A stretch of 64,000 nucleotides of DNA from Hymenopus coronatus (taxonomy: Eukaryota; Arthropoda; Insecta; Mantodea; Hymenopodidae), in NCBI GenBank assembly GCA_030762935.1, contig CM060883.1, forward strand, positions 32,697,501 to 32,761,500. Reading direction: 5' to 3'. Below the pieces are notes generated by a model. That model ran no database searches. It had not been told where the DNA came from and worked only from the letters and a program-made list of their open reading frames with translations. The position numbers and the translations under genes were made by a program. Numbering within the stretch: position 1 is the first letter of the stretch; every line of letters begins with the position of its first letter. Of this stretch, positions 23,001 to 34,853 are shown piece after piece.

Positions 23001-23852
23001 AAAAATGTGATGTGTTCCATTCACATGACTTTCTCTACATCTCTACAACAAATTATTGTTAAATAGTTTATGCTTCTATTTACTTCATGCTAATCGAGAA
23101 AAATTAGCAGAAATAAAGAAAGTTATACTTGCTTCGTTGTAAATAGAAGCGAAGTAAGGGAGGTTAACTTGATAGTCAAAAGCTGGTTGCTATGTGACTG
23201 AAGTTCCTTTGTTTGTGTGGACAGGAGTTGACAAATTCCTGCATGAGAAGGTACAAGTTTTTTTAAAGCTGTAACCAAAAACAAGGAATATTTCAAAAAC
23301 GATAAACTCCACGAAAAAAATGTATATAACATAAGTTGTGTGTTTTAACGTGATCTACATTTTTTAGAGTACATTTCTGTCTATCACTTGTGGTTTACTA
23401 GTTACGCAAAATTAAATAAAAACCATCCAGAATAATGAGGTCTTTAGAGGCTCTTCCCAAAGAATTCAAGATATACGTTTTATTTGCGATGTAAATATCT
23501 TTAATATACGGTATTTCAATAAAAAAAATCGTAGGAGTCATTTTTGAGAAAATAAAAATTTTAGAAAATTTTTCCATGTAAAGGGTTAGGGGATTTTCTT
23601 TAAAATCTTCGTGTTAGATCCCTGGAAGAAATTAAACTTAAATACCAAGTTTTGTATTTTAGTGACTTTTCTTTTTGAGTTATCGCGTTCACAGGCACAT
23701 GGATTCACACACGGACGTTTTTCTAGAAATGTTTTTTTTTGGGCGGGGGATACAGGGGACACAAAATTGGTGTATTTCCGGTGAAATCTCGGTATCGAAT
23801 TTTTGGGTGAAATACAATACCTTCTCTATATACTATGTGGATAAAGTAAAAA
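23001..23852 (+). mobile_element. W1 element, full length
   Basis: 5' end ATGTGTTCCATTCACATGAC and an intact body. The 3' hairpin is collapsed to ACTATGTGGATAAAG. A G-rich run sits in the segment before the GACACAAAATTGG block. Confidence 0.8.
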
Positions 23853-23992
23853 CTGGTTGGTTTTTGATTGAAATTCGTTTCTTTGTATGGTCAGGAGTTG
23901 ACATATTCCCATATGGAAAAACTTTAAGTATTTTAAAACTGAAATCAATAACAATGAATATCTTATAGATGATCAACCTCACGAAAAGAAAG
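23853..23992 (+). repeat. W1 internal fragment
   Basis: It runs from 'CTGGTTGGTTTTTGATTGAA' to 'GATCAACCTCACGAAAAG', the W1 region around 200-350 bp. It bridges two longer copies. Confidence 0.55.
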
Positions 23993-24115
23993 GCTGATAT
24001 GCTGCACTCACATAACTGTCTTTACATCTCTGCAACAAATTATTGTTGAAAAGCTTATTCTTCTATCCATTTCATAGCAATCGAGATAAATAGAAATTGC
24101 CTCTTTTTTATAGTG

Positions 24116-24292
24116 TTTACGCCCGCTTTTACTACTTATGACACTGCAGGGGATGACAGTGATAATATATGGATAGAAGATGGAGCACCGGTGGAATGCG
24201 ATGGCGAGGAAACCGGAGAACCCGGAGAAAACCAGCCCCTGCGCCGCCTTGTACATTATAAATCACGGTCACCTGAGATCGAACCTGTAAAT
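24116..24292 (-). mobile_element. SINE S2a in W1
   Basis: Antisense S2a: TTTACGCCCGCTTTTACTAC, then CACCGGTGGAATGCGATGG and GGAGAACCCGGAGAAAACC, with the tRNA-like head remnant GAGATCGAACCTG at the right. Confidence 0.75.
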
Positions 24293-24595
24293 GATTTTAT
24301 TACTTGTTTTTTTTGTAAGTAGAAGAGAAATACACTAGACTAACAATAGTCAGATCTAAAGGTGGTTGCTATGTGATTGAAATTCCTTTGTTGTATGGAC
24401 AGCAGTTGACAAATTCCCGTATGAGGAAAGTATAAGTTTATTAAAGCTGAAACTAACAAAGAATATCTCAGAGATGGCCAATGCCACGAAAAACAATGTA
24501 TATAGCATAGTGTGTTTCAAGAGATGTAAAGTTTTCTGAAGAACTTTTATCATATTTGGTTTACCAGTTACGTAAAAGTCATCGAGAATGAAGTC

Positions 24596-24788
24596 TTCCT
24601 CACCTAGACGGCCCGGGTTCGATCCCAAGCGACCGCATGTGAGATTTGTGGTTGACAAAGCGGCGCAGGGCGGGTTTTCTCCGGGTTATCCGGTTTCTTC
24701 CGTCATCACATTCCACCGGGGCTCCATCTTCATGTATCATCAGTGTCATCGCCTGGGGTGCCCGAGCAGTAAAAGCGGGCGTGAAATG
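24596..24788 (+). mobile_element. SINE S2a in W1
   Basis: Head GACGGCCCGGGTTCGATCCC (B-box), then 'CGCATGTGAGATTTGTGG', 'GTTTTCTCCGGGTTATCCGG' and 'CATTCCACCGGGGCTCC', with tail 'AGTAAAAGCGGGCGTGAAA'. It is the best preserved short-form S2 here, although the A-box half of the head is missing. Confidence 0.8.
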
Positions 24789-25182
24789 AAGGCTTCAGGG
24801 ACTATTCCCAAAAAAATAACAACATACATTTTATATGTCATATAAATATACTAAAAATACGTATTTTAATCAACATCGTCAGAGCTAATTTTGCGTAGAA
24901 TACAAATTTTAAACATTTTTATCATGTAAAGGACAGCTTGGGATGGAGGAATTTTCCTCAATATGTTTGTTACGCATCCTTGGAAGACACTGAACTTAAA
25001 TATCAAGCTTGTTATCTAACCGAGTTTTCGTTTCTTAATTGTCATGTTCACGGCACACATGTACTTTTTTCTAAAATGCTTTTTATTTAGAGTTCCTCAA
25101 AACATGTATTTCCGATGAAACCTGCTGTACAATTTTTGGATGGAATACAAAACCTTCTTTATCTACTATATACCCCGTACAT

Positions 25183-25450
25183 ACGTGGTGTAATGGATAC
25201 CATGCTAACTTCTTATACCCAAGGTCGCGAGTCCAAACCCGGCGGAGGACGATGGATTTTTTCGAGAATAAAAATCCTTAGTATGGCTTCCTTCGGAAGG
25301 AAAGTAAAGCCGTTGGTCCCGTGTCGTAGATTTCCGGCACGTAAAAGCCTGATAGAGAGGTCTCTGAGTAAAATTAAGCGATGTTTCACGCCCAGTTTAG
25401 AATGGAGCCTCAGAGCGTCCATAAATAACACCACATTTACATTTGCCATT
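25183..25450 (+). mobile_element. SINE S1, full body, in W1 3' end
   Basis: The tRNA-like head has GTGGTGTAATGGATACCATG (A-box like) and AAGGTCGCGAGTCCAAACCC (B-box like). The body is 'GATGGATTTTTTCG', 'AAAGTAAAGCCGTTGGTCCC', 'GTGTCGTAGATTTCCGGCAC', 'AAAATTAAGCGATGTTTCAC' and 'AGAGCGTCCATAAATAA'. It serves as the reference S1 copy. Confidence 0.8.
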
Positions 25451-25466
25451 TTTACGTGATAGAAAA

Positions 25467-26205
25467 AGTAAAACTATTTTGGTTTCATGGGCTTAAAAAC
25501 GCATTCCCTTTGAAATCTCAGTATTAAAGTTTGTGGTGAAATTCAAGATTTTCTTTATCAGTAAAAAGTAACAAAGTTAAACATGGGAGACTGAAAAGTA
25601 ATTCCATATTACGAATACACTCATTAAGGTATCATTTGGTTCCAGAGGCACTTTTGTACGAGACTTTGAAAGCGATGAACAGTTTTATTTTCATGTCCCT
25701 TACTCTGAGAAATACCAAACTAAATTAGTTGACACAAGTCCTGTCTTAGCACACCGAGACCAGCGTTTATAATTTGCTTCATCCAACATACGGCCTAAAA
25801 TAATGTTATCTGGAAATTAATTGCAAGCGCATTGCAGAAATATCTCCACAAGAATTTCCATAATGTAATATTAAATATAGGAGGCCGACGCGCTACCACA
25901 AGCACGCAAAGCCCCCGTTGCATGCCTGCTTTGCCACCACAAAAACGGAAGGCTGCTTATTATTCGCCTGCAAACGAAAGCTAGAAGAGGCACCATTCGT
26001 TAACTCTACAGCCCAATAAAAATATTTACGATTGTTTTAATGACCACGATGAAAGTCGAGCGCAATGGTAGGCCATCGTTCGTCTCTATTATGTTAAATT
26101 ATGTTGCAGAACCATTAATGTCATTACCACAGAACTCATAACGCCATAAAAGACTTAATCCTCTCAGATTTTCCTAATATATATTATCTCCCCGTATTAT
26201 CAGTT
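25467..26205. other. Repeat-free stretch, no gene seen
   Basis: Apart from a W1 scrap at its left (AAATCTCAGTATTAAAG), no repeat or coding frame was recognised. 25860-26120 is more GC-rich and holds a run of motifs such as CCCAATAAAAATATTTACGA. It could be conserved non-coding DNA. Confidence 0.4.
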
Positions 26206-26507
26206 TTTTCTTTCTCTACACATACTATGTACATAGTGTATAGAGGAAGTATTGTATTCGATAGAGAGATTTCACCGGAAATATAGTTTGAGACCCCCCT
26301 GAATCAAAAAAAAAAGGCATTTTAGAAACATGTCTGTCTGTGTGTGTGTATGTGTGTGTGTTTAGCCAATAGTACTCTCTTATTTCGCTTCTACTTACAA
26401 GGAAGCAAGTAATAAGACTATTTCTGCTATTTTTTTCTCGATTAGAATGAAGTATTTAGAAATTTGATGTAGAAATACTCATGTGAATGGAACACATCAT
26501 ATTCTTT
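26206..26507 (-). mobile_element. Internally deleted W1, about 0.3 kb
   Basis: Both W1 ends are kept: TTTCTCTACACATACTATGT and GTGAATGGAACACATCATAT. The sequence jumps from the (GT)n tract directly to 'TAGTACTCTCTTATTTCGCT' of the 5' region. About 550 bp of interior is missing while both termini survive, a layout like a MITE derived from a longer element. Confidence 0.75.
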
Positions 26508-26529
26508 TATTTTTAATTTTATGGATATT

Positions 26530-27400
26530 AACACCTTAATTTTTTTTAAAGGCTTAAAGGTTTATTGAAGCACTAAGAATACATATATTGTACAATACAT
26601 ATCTTGTGCTGACCACTAGAATTTGGACTAGGCCACTTTGGGCAGTCCAATTTAAGTTATACAAAAAAGAATATATTACTGTAACTACCACTACTATTAA
26701 ATACTCATGAACTATAGTTCTTCTCTGTTAACAGTCCATTTCCATTATTTTTTTACTTTTTCTAAATATTATCCCAATATCTTACTGTTTTTATCTATAA
26801 GTTTATTTATATCGTATTCCCTATTCATTTTTGCCCAAATATTTTCTTTTCACCAATTCTCAGTTTTCTTACAATCAAAAATGATATGTTGAACACCTTT
26901 CTTTTCCCACACAATGGACACTCATCTTGTGTGTGCCAATTTCGTTCTCCATATTCCTGCTCTTAAGCATGCAATCCACCTCCTTTCTTCCTGGCTAGTG
27001 TTATCTAAATATCTTCCTATTTCCCAGATATTTTTATGAGCATATAGATACGAGTGATGTCTTCTGTGATATTGACTAAACAATTTTTGGATTTTCTGTA
27101 TAGTTTCAAATCTTTTTCTTGCTCCCTTCCAAAAACCTTTATAATTTGTTACTCTTTTCCTCCAAATATCGTCTAAACCATTATTTTCTATGCTATTTCT
27201 TAAATTACTTACCCAACTTGTACTTTGTAAGCATGTTTTTTTTATTTCAAACACTGTTTAAGCAAATTACCATCTTCTAAATTTAGGATCCTATATACCA
27301 ATATTTTAAAGCCCTGTCCATAACTAATCCTGTTTCTTTTTTTTTTTTTTTGCCACTCTCCCCATCTGCATATAAATACCTTAATTAATTTTATTTATGG
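26530..27400 (-). pseudogene. Non-LTR retrotransposon 3' end, broken
   Basis: The minus-strand frame at 26922-27254 reads EERRWIACLRAGIWRTK and, after a stop, WEKKGVQHIIFDCKKTENW. This resembles the zinc-knuckle-like C-terminal part of ORF2 in Jockey/R1-type elements (cysteine/histidine spacing C..C..H..C, here damaged). Upstream, ILVYRILNLEDGNLLKQCL is in another frame. Downstream is an A/T-rich 3' UTR with CAATAAACC near 26560, a plausible polyadenylation signal. No reverse transcriptase core is present, so this is a 5'-truncated copy with stops and frameshifts. The clade assignment is tentative. Confidence 0.55.
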
Positions 27401-27869
27401 CATGATAATTAGGATTACTAAGGTGAAATTTATATTATCTTGAGGTATTATGTATTGTTGACCCATTGGTTTTTTCAAATTTTTCCGGGCCTCAAAGTGG
27501 GTTCTTTCACCCCCGAATTACTTGTCTCTCCACATCGTTCCATTTGTAATTCATTCATGCTTCGCTCCGATGATATCTCTCAGAATTGGAAGTGTCAAAA
27601 GTGGTGCTTCAGTGCGGCATGGCAGGTAAAAAATGACCTCAAGAACTCTCACTGTTTTCTGATCTTCGACTAGTTGCTAGTCTACAAGGATTGCTCCTGA
27701 AATCGTTGCCAGGCGGAATCTCAATCTGGGGCGCCCCTGTCTCCGACCGCCAGGTATCTCCTCTCGCCTCATTCCTCCCACTCGAGGAGGCACTCTACGA
27801 CTGAGTTACGGGGTCAATCGGGCTGGAAATGTTGAAAATAGTTACGTAGGTAGGTATGCAAAAAGGTTA
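27401..27869. other. GC-richer stretch with tRNA-like box on minus
   Basis: Antisense of 27750-27830 reads GTAACTCAGTCGTAGAGTGC, like a tRNA A-box region, so part may be another SINE. No second copy is in this window. The 77 residue plus frame has no recognised domain. Confidence 0.4.
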
Positions 27870-28462
27870 CGTAGTTTAAAACAGAAAACAAAAACAAGGA
27901 ATATCTCAAAAAACGCCAACCCTACAAGAAAAACGTTTGACGAGATACTCACTTTTTGTGTGTTACGTTTTTATCTATCTTTTACGGTTTAACCGTTATG
28001 CAAAATTCTGCAATACTCCTCAAGAGTAAAGAGATCTTCAGAGGCTGTTCTCTGAAAATTCAAGATATACACTTTATTTTTATGTAAATATCTTTAATAC
28101 ACGGAATTTTAATCAAAATCGTTAGCCATTTTTGAGGAAAAGAAATATTTTCAAAAATTGCTCCATGTAAAGCGTAGTTTGTGGTGGGGGATTTTTTTGA
28201 AAATCTTTGTGTCGCATCTTAGAAGATACTTAACATAAATAGCAAGTTTGGTTTTTTAGGGTCTGTTCATTTTTGAGCTATACTGTCCACAGACACAGAC
28301 ACACGGACCTTTTTGTAATATATGCTGTTTTCTGACTCAGGGGACTTCAAAATATATATTTCCGGTGATATCTTGACGTCGAATTTTCGGATGGAATACA
28401 ATACCTTCTCTAGCTATTAAGTACATTGTATATATAAGTATACGTGCTAGAGAAAGTAAAAA
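27870..28462 (+). mobile_element. W1 element, 5' truncated
   Basis: It begins at 'AACAAAAACAAGGAATATCT' (about W1 position 300) and runs to a 3' hairpin with extra TATA units (GTACATTGTATATATAAG) and GCTAGAGAAAGTAAAAA. Confidence 0.75.
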
Positions 28463-28791
28463 CAGAAAGACAATAAGCTTTTCCATAACTTTAGTCATGG
28501 AAAATATACTAGTACACCTGCTACTGCTAAATAGACTTTATTTGCCACATTCAATGTAAAACGAAACACACTCGCCGAGTTGAATCATAACTGAATCAGT
28601 GAGTCACAATTGAACTGCACTTCACTGTCCATTGTCAACTTCACTGTTTTAACTGTCCACTTACACTGTATTCACCCTTCATTTGTCGACTGTCCAGCCG
28701 GGTACTCGTGTGCCCCAATGTCTTGTAACCCAGGTCAAAGCTTCTAGTTGTCGAAACTACGAGATTCTGCAAAACCTAAACCTCCAGAACA
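28463..28791. other. Unassigned; degenerate CACTGTCCA repeats
   Basis: 28610-28695 has several spaced variants of CACTGT/ACTGTCC. No gene was recognised. Confidence 0.4.
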
Positions 28792-29662
28792 TTTTACTTT
28801 CTCTAGCACGTATGTACGCACAATGTACAAAGTGGCTAAGGAAGATTTGCATTCCATTAAAAAATTCGATGTCAAAATTTCACCGGAAACATGTTTTGAG
28901 GTTCCCCGAGTCCAAAAAAAAACATTTTTAGAAAAAGTTCCATGTGTGTGTGTGTTTGTCTGTTCTGTGTCTGTGGACAGCATAGCTTAAAAACGAAAAG
29001 ACCGTTAAAAATCAAACTTTGTATCTATGTTTAGTATCTTCCAAGTATGCCACATGAAGATTTTTTTAAAAAAAAAAATCCCCCCCCAAAATACCCTTTA
29101 CATAGATTTTTTTTTGAGAATTTTGTTTCTTTCAAAAATGGCTTTAACGATTTTGATTAAAATACCGTACATTAAATATATTTACATCACAAATAAAATG
29201 TGTATTTGAATTTTCTGGCCACAGCCTCTGAAGATCTCTTTATTCTGAATCAGTTTTGCAAAATTTTGCATTACGGCTAAGCTGTAAGAAACAGGAAGTG
29301 AGAAAAATTAAAGCTCAAGATACGTAGATCTCCTTAAAACATATAATTTACGTCATATACGTTTTCCTTGTAGATTCGACCGTTTTTTGGATATTTCTTG
29401 TCGTTGGTTTCAGTTTTAAACTACGTACCTTTTTTCATACGGGACCATGCAAAGCGAACCGAACCTCTATTGTTTCATATAGCAACTAGCTTTTAAAAGA
29501 TTTCACCATCGTTTTAGCCTAATGTGTTCCCTTATTTCCCTTCTACTTAGAATGAAGCAAGTAATAAGACCAATTCTAATTATGTTTATTTTAATAACAT
29601 GATGTAGATAAAAGCATAATCTTTTCTAAGAATAATTTGCACTTAGATCAGATAGAGTAAAA
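28792..29662 (-). mobile_element. W1 element, near full length
   Basis: Antisense start ATTTTACTTTCTCTAGCACG, a (GT)n tract, A- and C-runs, then the body to 'CTAAGAATAATTTGCACTTA'. The 5' terminus is replaced by a plus-oriented W1 start (TCTGATGTGTTCCATTCACG) at 29663-29707. Confidence 0.75.
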
Positions 29663-29707
29663 TATCTGATGTGTTCCATTCACGTACATTTTTCTAACTA
29701 TATACTG
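29663..29707 (+). repeat. W1 5' terminus fragment
   Basis: It holds only the first hairpin and the start of the following motif. It abuts a minus copy on the left and a SINE-like unit on the right. Confidence 0.55.
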
Positions 29708-30140
29708 AAACAGGTGGCTCAGGTGTTTCGTCTGAGACTGACATTCTGGAAGTCGAGGGGTCGGTTTCCCCAGGCCGATCTCTCCGACCCATTAGTTGTT
29801 GTTGTTGTTTTTTTTTATGACGGGGGAGGGTTTCCGAGTCGCTAGGTGAATGCTGGTGAGGCTTCTTCATTCCCCGAACTTCCTGCCCCTTATGTCATCT
29901 CCATTTCATCCAACCGGTTTCTTTCAGGGTTGTAAGTGTCGGCGAGAACCCCGGTGGTGGCGCACTTCAGTGGATGCGCTCTGAAAATAGCTCTTGGCGG
30001 AGGGTTGGCGTTGGAAGTCGTCTGTAAACTCAGAGAGTTTGGTCAGAGGTGCGGGCTCCTAGCGCTCCCCGCGTCGAGATGAACTGCATGGAAACTGGAG
30101 TGGTTCCTCCGCCGTCCGTTTCCGGCCGCCCACTGTAATT
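29708..30140 (+). mobile_element. Large GC-rich SINE-like unit
   Basis: The head reads GGTGGCTCAGGTGTTTCGTC and GAGGGGTCGGTTTCCCCAGG, which resemble the A and B boxes of a tRNA-derived promoter. A (GTT)n and T-run, then about 330 bp of GC-rich sequence follow. No second copy is in the window. It could also be a retrocopy of a cellular RNA. Confidence 0.45.
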
Positions 30141-30835
30141 ACTCTCATTCTATCCTCCTGGAGTTTCACGAACAATAAGTCAACGTGGAATCCCCTCATA
30201 CACACACACACACTCACAAACTGCAAGGAGGTGGAACAAAGGGCGTTATGTTTCTTTATCCATTATTTTTACGGACGGCCTGTATAAGTCGGCAGTGTCT
30301 CTATAGTGCACACAGCATTTTAACGAGCAATGTCAAAGCGTTTTAAGATACTGCTTCTTTCATAATTTTAATACGACAATATAAAATGCTCTTTGGACCC
30401 TAAGGGTTATCATATCGCTGCCAATTTTTTGTTTGAGCTTAACATATAGATAAAAAGAAATAGATGTGCAGGAATTCCTTAGTTTTAATTTTCTTAGACT
30501 AGAAAATGTCTGTTGTATCCATGTTATTGAAGTTTTCAACTTTTTCAATGTGTGAATTGAAAAAGTTTCAGCTTAACTATTGAACTAGTTTTTAGCTAGT
30601 GTATAACAATGTTTAATTCTGAACTTCCCCTAAAAAGTTCAAGCTAATACTAAGTACAAATTGTGGGCTAAGGAGAATTTCCAATAGTGAAAGAATGCTG
30701 TAAAAATTAATTGAGAAAAACTGAGTGTAAAGTTCACGGTGCTTTACGTAGATAGCATTAACTGTGGCTTTCAGATCTTTGCTGTTAAAAATAATTGTGT
30801 GATATTAAAGTTATAAAGCCTAATAATAAATGTAA
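30141..30835. other. Unassigned sequence
   Basis: AT-rich, with no match to the local repeats and no recognised frame. Confidence 0.4.
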
Positions 30836-31128
30836 CTTAGTCGGCTTACACTCCCCGTGTGGAGGACTTACACGTGTCTAGGTCAGCAGCCTGTTGAAGA
30901 GTCAACGATGTTTAATCATAAAATGAAGAGCCCGGAACGGGGAGTCGACCCGTAGCCTGGCATGAAAATAATGAAGTCGAAATGGATGACAGGAAAGGTG
31001 ATGATGGGGAACGGCGGGGGGAAAACATTCATACGCCACTTCGTCTGCCACAAATCACATATGCACTTTTTGGAGTAGAATCCGGGCCGCCTAGGTAAGA
31101 GGCGAGTGGTCTAATCATTCGACTATAA
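30836..31128 (-). mobile_element. SINE S2b, long form
   Basis: Antisense layout: 3' tail AGTCGGCTTACACTCCCC, middle 'GTCAGCAGCCTGTTGAAGAG' and 'GGTGATGATGGGGAACGGCG', then the head, read in sense as GGCGGCCCGGATTCTACTCC preceded by GTGGTCTAATCATT-type boxes. It shares the tRNA-like head with S2a but has a different 3' half. Confidence 0.7.
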
Positions 31129-31214
31129 TAAAAATGCAAAAATCTATAAATCGAAAATGATCAATTTTAAGCAGATACTTTGACATAAGTCAGAGGTTAA
31201 TTGGTAATTTCGAG

Positions 31215-31275
<61 letters not shown>

Positions 31276-31897
31276 TGTGCAAAATTAACCTGAGACTATA
31301 CACCTTAACTTTATTTTCATATCTATTTTAAAACTCATCCAATTAAATAACAATGCTATTGTATAAATAGTGCAGGCTGAGACAAAACTTATTCCCATAA
31401 ATATCGCAAAATGAGGTGATTTTGCTTCAATTTCGAAAACAGATTTTTTTTAAATACTCTACTAATATATTAGCCCAAAACAGATATTAAGGAACGTCTT
31501 ATATCACAAATGATATGCTTAATACCGAAAATATCTTCAAATTTGGACCGTTTTAAATATTATATGCATTATGAATCAAATTAAAAGTGGAAAAACAGAA
31601 ATTAAAGAGAGTAAAACTTGTGGATGTTTGGTTTCCACAAAGTTTTAAAACACATTTCATGTACTATCGAGATTTTTATTCTCGTTTAAGTGTGTGCCTG
31701 TTTCTTAAACTTTTACAATAATATAAAATTAAGAAAGTTTGATATATACAGGTGTTAAAAGTATAGATATTGATATTTTTATAAATATATAGTATCCAAT
31801 GTGCTAGTGATCCTTTTTCTCTCTTTGTCTAACAGCATTCTCATACCTAATGCATTTTGTATGTCTTTAACTTCACGGCAAAATAACAAAATAACGT
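31129..31897. other. AT-rich sequence with long (TA)n
   Basis: A perfect (TA)n tract spans about 31216-31272. No gene or known repeat was seen in the rest. Confidence 0.5.
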
Positions 31898-32222
31898 AGT
31901 CGGCTTACCCTCCCATTATGTAGGAGTGACACCCCCCTAGGATACAAGCGGACGTCTAGGGGTCAGAAGCCTGTCGGGGAGCCAACGGCACGAAACCACA
32001 GAATGAAGAAATTGGAACAAGTGGTCGGACCGTAGCCACACATGAGCGTGAGGAAGTGGATGATACGAAATGCAAGCGAGATGAATGATAGTTAAAGTGA
32101 TGATGGAGCAATTGGTGGAATGAGTGGCGGCGGAAAGCGGAGGACCCGCCCAGATGATTCTTCGTTCACCACAAATCCCACATGCGGGCGTTTGGGCGTG
32201 GTGTAATCACCCGGCCACGGCC
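31898..32222 (-). mobile_element. SINE S2b, long form
   Basis: Antisense: AGTCGGCTTACCCTCCCATT, 'GTCAGAAGCCTGTCGGGGAG', 'CCAACGGCACGAAACCACAG', 'GGTCGGACCGTAGCCACACA', then 'CACCACAAATCCCACATGCG' leading to a degraded head. The shared long 3' half defines the S2b form. Confidence 0.75.
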
Positions 32223-32526
32223 ACATACTACTCTTAATAAGCAAAATTATAAGTCCGCATATGAAGTAAATATTGATGTAATGTCGTTCATTACACCGTT
32301 GTAGATATGTAAATATTAAATATAAGTCCAATTTCTAAAATATGTAATTTAATAAATTCGTTTCGGTTATAAAAACTTTTTTCAAGAGAGACAATTTTGT
32401 GAAAATGTTCGCCTTATATTCTCTAAAGGTGCCAATTTAGGTATGAAATTTGGTTATTTGTCGAATACTCCAAGTTGTTCGATTATTCGAACAGTTCTGA
32501 TGTCAAATTCGTTGCTGACAGCACAA

Positions 32527-32671
32527 TATAGAAAATAGAAGAATCTTTGCACGTAAGGGACTTGCTGTTACGAGACTGGTTAGGTATGACAGCACAATTC
32601 GAAACTTCGAATTATGATATAGAAAATAGAAGAATCTTTGCACGAAAGGGACTTGCTGTTACGAGACTGGT
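32527..32671. repeat. 54 bp direct duplication
   Basis: The sequence starting TATAGAAAATAGAAGAATCT and ending TTACGAGACTGGT occurs at 32527-32580 and 32618-32671 with one mismatch (TAAG/AAAG). The insert between them contains the dyad TTCGAAACTTCGAA. Confidence 0.9.
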
Positions 32672-33224
32672 CCCTAGTCACCCACAGAGTTACCAATGAC
32701 ACACAAAGCAGTAAACAAAAACACATCATCAGTGGCCCATTCATGTTTCCAGTTCTGTCATCTTGCTGCATTAACTCTAGCGTTGTCATAGCGACAATCA
32801 ATATGTCTGCGGTGCGATTCTCGGCCATTTCACTAGACAATTCATCACGCTTCATGTCATTATGCGCTTTATTCCCATACGTTTTATTTTTAAAACGAAA
32901 CGAAAAAAAAAATGAAAACATTGGCATGCGATTCCCGGCACCGTGTCTAATGTGCCATCCATGTCCCCGCATGCTAAATCTCAGTTATTGCTTTGTTTTG
33001 CTATCTCTCTCACAGTCGTTTACAGGCGTGGGTGTAAATTTTCAACCCATCATCTAGCTTGGCATGGCTTCGAACTTTCAACTCAACATTTAAAGGGATC
33101 AAATGTTTTTGGATACTTTCCAGCTATCCTATTATTTTTCAAAAAAGACACCACTTCACATGACTTTTTCTTCCTACTGTCGTTTATAGTTATATACAAT
33201 CTCCAAGTTATTTTTGCGATAGCT
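32672..33224. other. Non-repeat stretch with overlapping opposite frames
   Basis: A plus frame of 139 codons (32638-33057) overlaps a minus frame of 130 codons (32580-32972). Neither has a recognised domain, signal peptide or splice context that I can defend. It is one of the few places where a host exon could hide, but I do not call one. Confidence 0.3.
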
Positions 33225-34003
33225 TATTACTTTCTTTATACATGCTATGTTTATAGTGTGTAGAGAAGGTATTGTATTGCACCAAAAATTAGATACCGAG
33301 ATTTCACCAGATATACATATGTTTGAGACCCCCTGAACCAATAAAAAAAAAGAGTATTTTTAGAAAAATGTCCATGTGTGTCAGTGTGTGTGTGTGTGTG
33401 AGTGTGTGTGTGTGTGTGCGTATGTCTGTGCCTGTGGGCAGCTTGGCTCAAAAACTGAAACTCCGTTAAATACCAAACTTGGTATTTCAGTTTACTATCT
33501 TCAAAGGATGCGACACAAAGGTTTTCAAGAAAATCCCACCACCCCAAACTACCCTTTACATGGAAAAAATGTCGAAGATTTTGATTTTCTCAAAAATAGC
33601 TCAAACGATTTTGATTAAAATACTGTATATTAAAGAATTTATATCTTGAATTTTCTGGGAATGGCCTCTGAAGATTACTTTATTCTGGATGAATTTTATG
33701 GAATTTTGCATAAATTCTAAACTGTAAGAGATGGACAATAACTTACCACACAAAAAATGTAGAGCACATTAAAACACACATTTTTTACGAGGAGTTGATA
33801 GTTTTTTCGATATTCCTGTTATTGATTTCAGCTTTAAAAACTTATACTTTTCTCATGCAGGAATTTATCAACTCCTGGACATACAAACAAAGGAACTTCA
33901 GTCACAGAGCAATCAGCTTTTGACTATCACTTTAATCTATGCTACTCCCTTATTTCACTTCTACTTACAAGGAAGCAAGTAATAAGACTATTTCTGCTAT
34001 TTT
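33225..34003 (-). mobile_element. W1 element, 5' terminus missing
   Basis: The 3' hairpin ACATGCTATGTTTATAGTGT, a (GT)n tract, the dyad and the body run to 'AGACTATTTCTGCTATTTTG'. The last about 100 bp of the 5' end are lost. Confidence 0.8.
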
Positions 34004-34850
34004 GGTTATTCATTAGCAGGTGTAGAATTAAAAGGTGGTGTTATGTTATATTTTTCACACAGTTCAATTGTTTCGAACACAATAAACAATGAACCTTTTA
34101 CCATTCTGAACGCACAAATAATCAGTCTCCCGTTCTACGCAACATTTGTTTCTATAGGTAGCATTCTGAATGAAACATCATTGTCATATACACAGCTAAG
34201 CAAGCATGGAGCGGGTAATATTTGTGCACAAATGTGGGCAAGTTCCCCAGGCCTGAGTCAGCCCAACTGTGTAAAAATAGGAGTTACTGCATCATCATTT
34301 GCATCGCAGTCCAACTAGAAGTAAACATATATCTATCTTTAATTTGAATACTGTGGTGTGGGAGTTTTCACACGAATACCATTATGGCATTTCACAAAAA
34401 AACGCTAGTTTGTGCATCGTAAAATGTTAACAGAGTTAATAGGGAGAGGTTTTAACGGTAGAATGAAACGCTTCCAACACACATTTATAAACGTGCCTTC
34501 ATGCGAGAACCTGTGTTATGACAATACTAATGAATGCAAGAAGCTGTAAACAACTAATAAGCTAATATAATATAAATAAATAGATAATAAATCATATTAT
34601 CACAGTATGTTTACATGAGCTTGGTTTATAACAGAGACAAGAAAAGCTGAAATTGTAACTGGGCTGTAAAAGAGAAGTCTTTCGCAAGGGTTTTGTGGAC
34701 AATAGTCACAGAGTAGCGGTAAATATGTAAAAGAATGGCCTTGAGCTAAAAATAGACATAACGCAAGGATTAGGGGATGAGAATATCATAAATGTGAAAG
34801 CTACTGTATAGCTAGAAGCCTAAATGAGATGCTAGGATATTTTTTATTGA
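34004..34850. other. Unassigned sequence
   Basis: A 91-codon plus frame at 34043-34318 (MLYFSHSSIVSNTINN...) has no recognised domain. No match to local repeats. Confidence 0.4.
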
Positions 34851-34853
34851 CTC

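Larger units (their letters stand above)
23993..25465 (+). mobile_element. W1 element split by three SINEs
   Basis: W1 segments lie at about 23993-24115, 24293-24595, 24789-25182 and the final bases near 25451-25465 (GTGATAGAAAAAGTAAAA). They are in order and co-oriented. The 5' end is the TGCACTCACATAACTG type and the 3' hairpin of the GTACATACG type, cut by the third SINE. This is the most heavily invaded copy. Confidence 0.75.

Noticed and set aside
32580..33057. Host exon
   Set aside because: Two long frames overlap on opposite strands, neither with a domain, and no splice or start context could be supported by eye.
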